Assembly: GCF_041740695.1 (NCBI RefSeq)
Contig: NZ_JBGSLK010000113.1
Location: 1-64,000, forward strand
From: Haliscomenobacter sp041740695
GTDB taxonomy: Bacteria > Bacteroidota > Bacteroidia > Chitinophagales > Saprospiraceae
Direction: 5' to 3'
DNA: 64,000 bases
Shown: positions 62,494 to 64,000 of the stretch, in pieces
Position numbering within the stretch: position 1 is the stretch's first letter
How the letters are laid out: each line of letters starts with the position of its first letter
The notes under the pieces: generated by a model
The model's database searches: none
Told to the model about the DNA's origin: nothing
Seen by the model: the letters and a program-made list of their open reading frames with translations, nothing else
Translations under genes and position numbers: made by a program

Positions 62494-62613
62494 AGTAGTG
62501 GGGCAAAAACAAGTATTCATTTTTCTTGAACCAAAGGATTAAATAAGGCACTTGAAATGGATCGTTTACTTATCTAATCATTTGGCAAAATGAACACTTG
62601 TTTTTTATCGCCC
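62494..62613. repeat. 120-bp palindromic dispersed repeat, copy 4
   Basis: AGTAGTGGGGCAAAAACAAG to CTTGTTTTTTATCGCCC. The A-to-G change in ACAAG is matched by CTTGT in the other arm, a compensatory pair. It sits between the Cys-repeat gene and the GH144-like gene, 17 bp ahead of the latter's ATG. Confidence 0.92.
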
Positions 62614-62629
62614 ATAAATTTCGCACGAC

Positions 62630-64000
62630 ATGAGAACCTGCATCAGCACGCTGCTGTTTTGCTGCGTGGTACATTTTGCCCTGGGCCAGGCCCAGGCACC
62701 CCAACTTCCACCCACCGAAGCCAGTGAGTACATCGGCACCGTTCAACGCCAAACTTTTAAGTACTTCTGGGATTTTGCCCACCCGGTTTCCGGCCTGGCT
62801 GCCGAGCGCAACGCCACTCCGAATGTGGTGACCAGCGGGGGCAGCGGCTTTGGCATCATGGCCATTGTAGTGGGTACTTACCGGGGCTGGATCAGCCGCA
62901 ACCAGGCGGTAGAGCGCATGTTAAAAATCACCCGCTTTTTGGAAAAAGCAGAGCGGTTTCATGGGGCCTGGTCGCACTGGCTCGATGGAAACACGGGCAA
63001 AGCGGTTCCTTTTAGCCGCTACGACGATGGGGGCGATTTGGTCGAAACGGCCTATTTGGTCAATGGCTTGCTGGTGGCACGCTCCTATTTTGATCAAAAC
63101 TCCAAGGCCGAAATCGAGTTGCGCAACCGCATCAATAGCCTGTGGAAAAGTGTGGAATGGGATTGGTACGCCCATAACGGCCTCTTACACTGGCATTGGA
63201 GCGCCAATCATGGCTGGAAAATGAACCACCCGATTGGTGGCTACAACGAGTGTTTCATCACCTACATTCTGGCCATGGCCTCCCCTACCCACCCGATTAC
63301 TCGTCAGGTGTACGACGATACTTGGAAAAAAAAGGAAGCCAGCCATTTTATCAATGGTAAAGAATATTTGGGCTATACATTGCCACTGGGATTTGACTGG
63401 GGCGGCCCGCTATTTTTTGCACATTATTCCTACCTGAGTCTGGATCCGCGTTGGATGGAGGATGAACATACCAATTATTGGACGCTCAACCTGAACCAAA
63501 CCATGATCAACCGCGCACATTGTATCGAAAGGGCCCCGAAAGCGTATGGTTATTCCGAGCGCAACTGGGGTTTGACGGCCAGCGACAACCACGAATTTTA
63601 TGGTGCGCACCAACCTACCGAAGACAATGGCACCATCACGCCCTCGGCAGCGCTCTCTTCTTTTCCCTACACACCTTATTATTCTTATCAGGCCATGATT
63701 TATTTGTATCGCCAACAGGGCAACCGACTTTTTGGCGACCTGGGCTTTTATGATGCCTACAACGCCAAGGAAAACTGGTATTCCAACCAATACCTGGCCA
63801 TTGATCAGGGCCCGATTGTGATCATGATTGAAAATTACCGCTCAGGCTTGATTTGGAAAATGGGGGCAAAAATTCAGGAAATCCAAACCGCACTGCCCAA
63901 AATGGGCATCAAACGGCCGGATTACCCCACAGGCTTCTACATCTACACTCCAGAAGTGCGATCTGGCATGGTGCACATCATGAAACACGCCGATGAAGGG
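62630..64000 (+). CDS. secreted GH144-like beta-1,2-glucanase / 'glucoamylase family' protein (cut by window edge)
   Basis: The frame is open from the ATG at 62630 to the last base (457 codons visible). Signal peptide MRTCISTLLFCCVVHFALGQ, then an (alpha/alpha)6-barrel domain with hallmarks of the glucoamylase-like/GH144 family: QRQTFKYFWDFAHPVSGLA, VVTSGGSGFGIMAIVVG, RYDDGGDLVETAYLVNGLL, WHWSANHGWKMNHPIGGYNE, GLTASDNHEFYGAHQP and LAIDQGPIVIMIENYRSG. Only the C-terminus is missing. The substrate is probably beta-1,2-glucan or a related glucoside. The gene is preceded closely by a palindromic repeat. Confidence 0.85.
   Translation, partial: MRTCISTLLFCCVVHFALGQAQAPQLPPTEASEYIGTVQRQTFKYFWDFAHPVSGLAAERNATPNVVTSGGSGFGIMAIVVGTYRGWISRNQAVERMLKITRFLEKAERFHGAWSHWLDGNTGKAVPFSRYDDGGDLVETAYLVNGLLVARSYFDQNSKAEIELRNRINSLWKSVEWDWYAHNGLLHWHWSANHGWKMNHPIGGYNECFITYILAMASPTHPITRQVYDDTWKKKEASHFINGKEYLGYTLPLGFDWGGPLFFAHYSYLSLDPRWMEDEHTNYWTLNLNQTMINRAHCIERAPKAYGYSERNWGLTASDNHEFYGAHQPTEDNGTITPSAALSSFPYTPYYSYQAMIYLYRQQGNRLFGDLGFYDAYNAKENWYSNQYLAIDQGPIVIMIENYRSGLIWKMGAKIQEIQTALPKMGIKRPDYPTGFYIYTPEVRSGMVHIMKHADEG

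Noticed and set aside
1..64000. tRNA/rRNA genes, transposase genes and phage genes
   Set aside because: None could be recognised by eye; no cloverleaf with a T-arm GTTCRA pattern in a gap was found, and no transposase motifs.

Overview
The window looks like a chromosomal segment of a Bacteroidota bacterium, most likely order Saprospirales and possibly close to Haliscomenobacter (genus is an inference). Evidence: four very large secreted proteins end in type IX secretion (T9SS) sorting domains, two-component 'reg_prop' propeller kinases and a TonB-dependent receptor with a carboxypeptidase-like N-terminal domain are present, starts lack Shine-Dalgarno sequences, and several promoters show the Bacteroidota -7 box TAnnTTTG. 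No rRNA, tRNA, CRISPR array, transposase or phage gene was found.

Layout. 1-6.1 kb: tandem sensor kinases (one cut by the window edge, one broken by a frameshift and a nonsense codon), a secreted alpha/beta hydrolase and a response-regulator/HisKA_2 hybrid. 6.2-13.1 kb: a minus-strand run for carbohydrate turnover (GH43-like protein, two exported Gfo/Idh/MocA oxidoreductases, a PmoA-ThuA fusion). 13.3-24 kb: mostly single genes (three-TM/winged-helix protein, MarC, HAD phosphatase, antitoxin-like protein, CARDB protein, SDR divergent from an FeS-type photolyase, GDSL esterase, DOPA-dioxygenase-like enzyme), with a gene-poor 1-kb stretch at 15.7-16.7 kb carrying four hairpin/leader modules. 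24-33.3 kb: lipoprotein, GH127 arabinofuranosidase, then a plus-strand AT-richer cassette of lipoprotein, TonB receptor, LytS-type kinase and LytTR regulator. 33.4-46.8 kb: a DUF11-type surface protein, DUF2071 protein, proA, phosphotriesterase-like hydrolase, subtilisin, rhomboid protease and a 14-repeat FG-GAP surface protein. 46.9-53.5 kb: mainly core genes (acetoacetyl-CoA synthetase, HU, methylmalonyl-CoA epimerase, prs, rplY, TetR regulator, OsmC). 53.5-64 kb: cytophagalysin-type metalloprotease, Ig-like lipoprotein, a 12-module cysteine-repeat T9SS protein and the start of a GH144-like glucanase.

The most striking non-coding content is a dense set of palindromic repeats. One family of about 120 bp is present in four full copies and one remnant. 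Others include a 184-bp MITE-like element with about 52-bp terminal inverted repeats, an AGGTGGT hairpin family behind gene ends, and small palindromes sitting in frame at the same linker of the two tandem kinases. No complete new defence or biosynthetic system was recognised. The best leads for new biology are the palindromic repeat family, the leader-hairpin array and the TonB/LytTR cassette.
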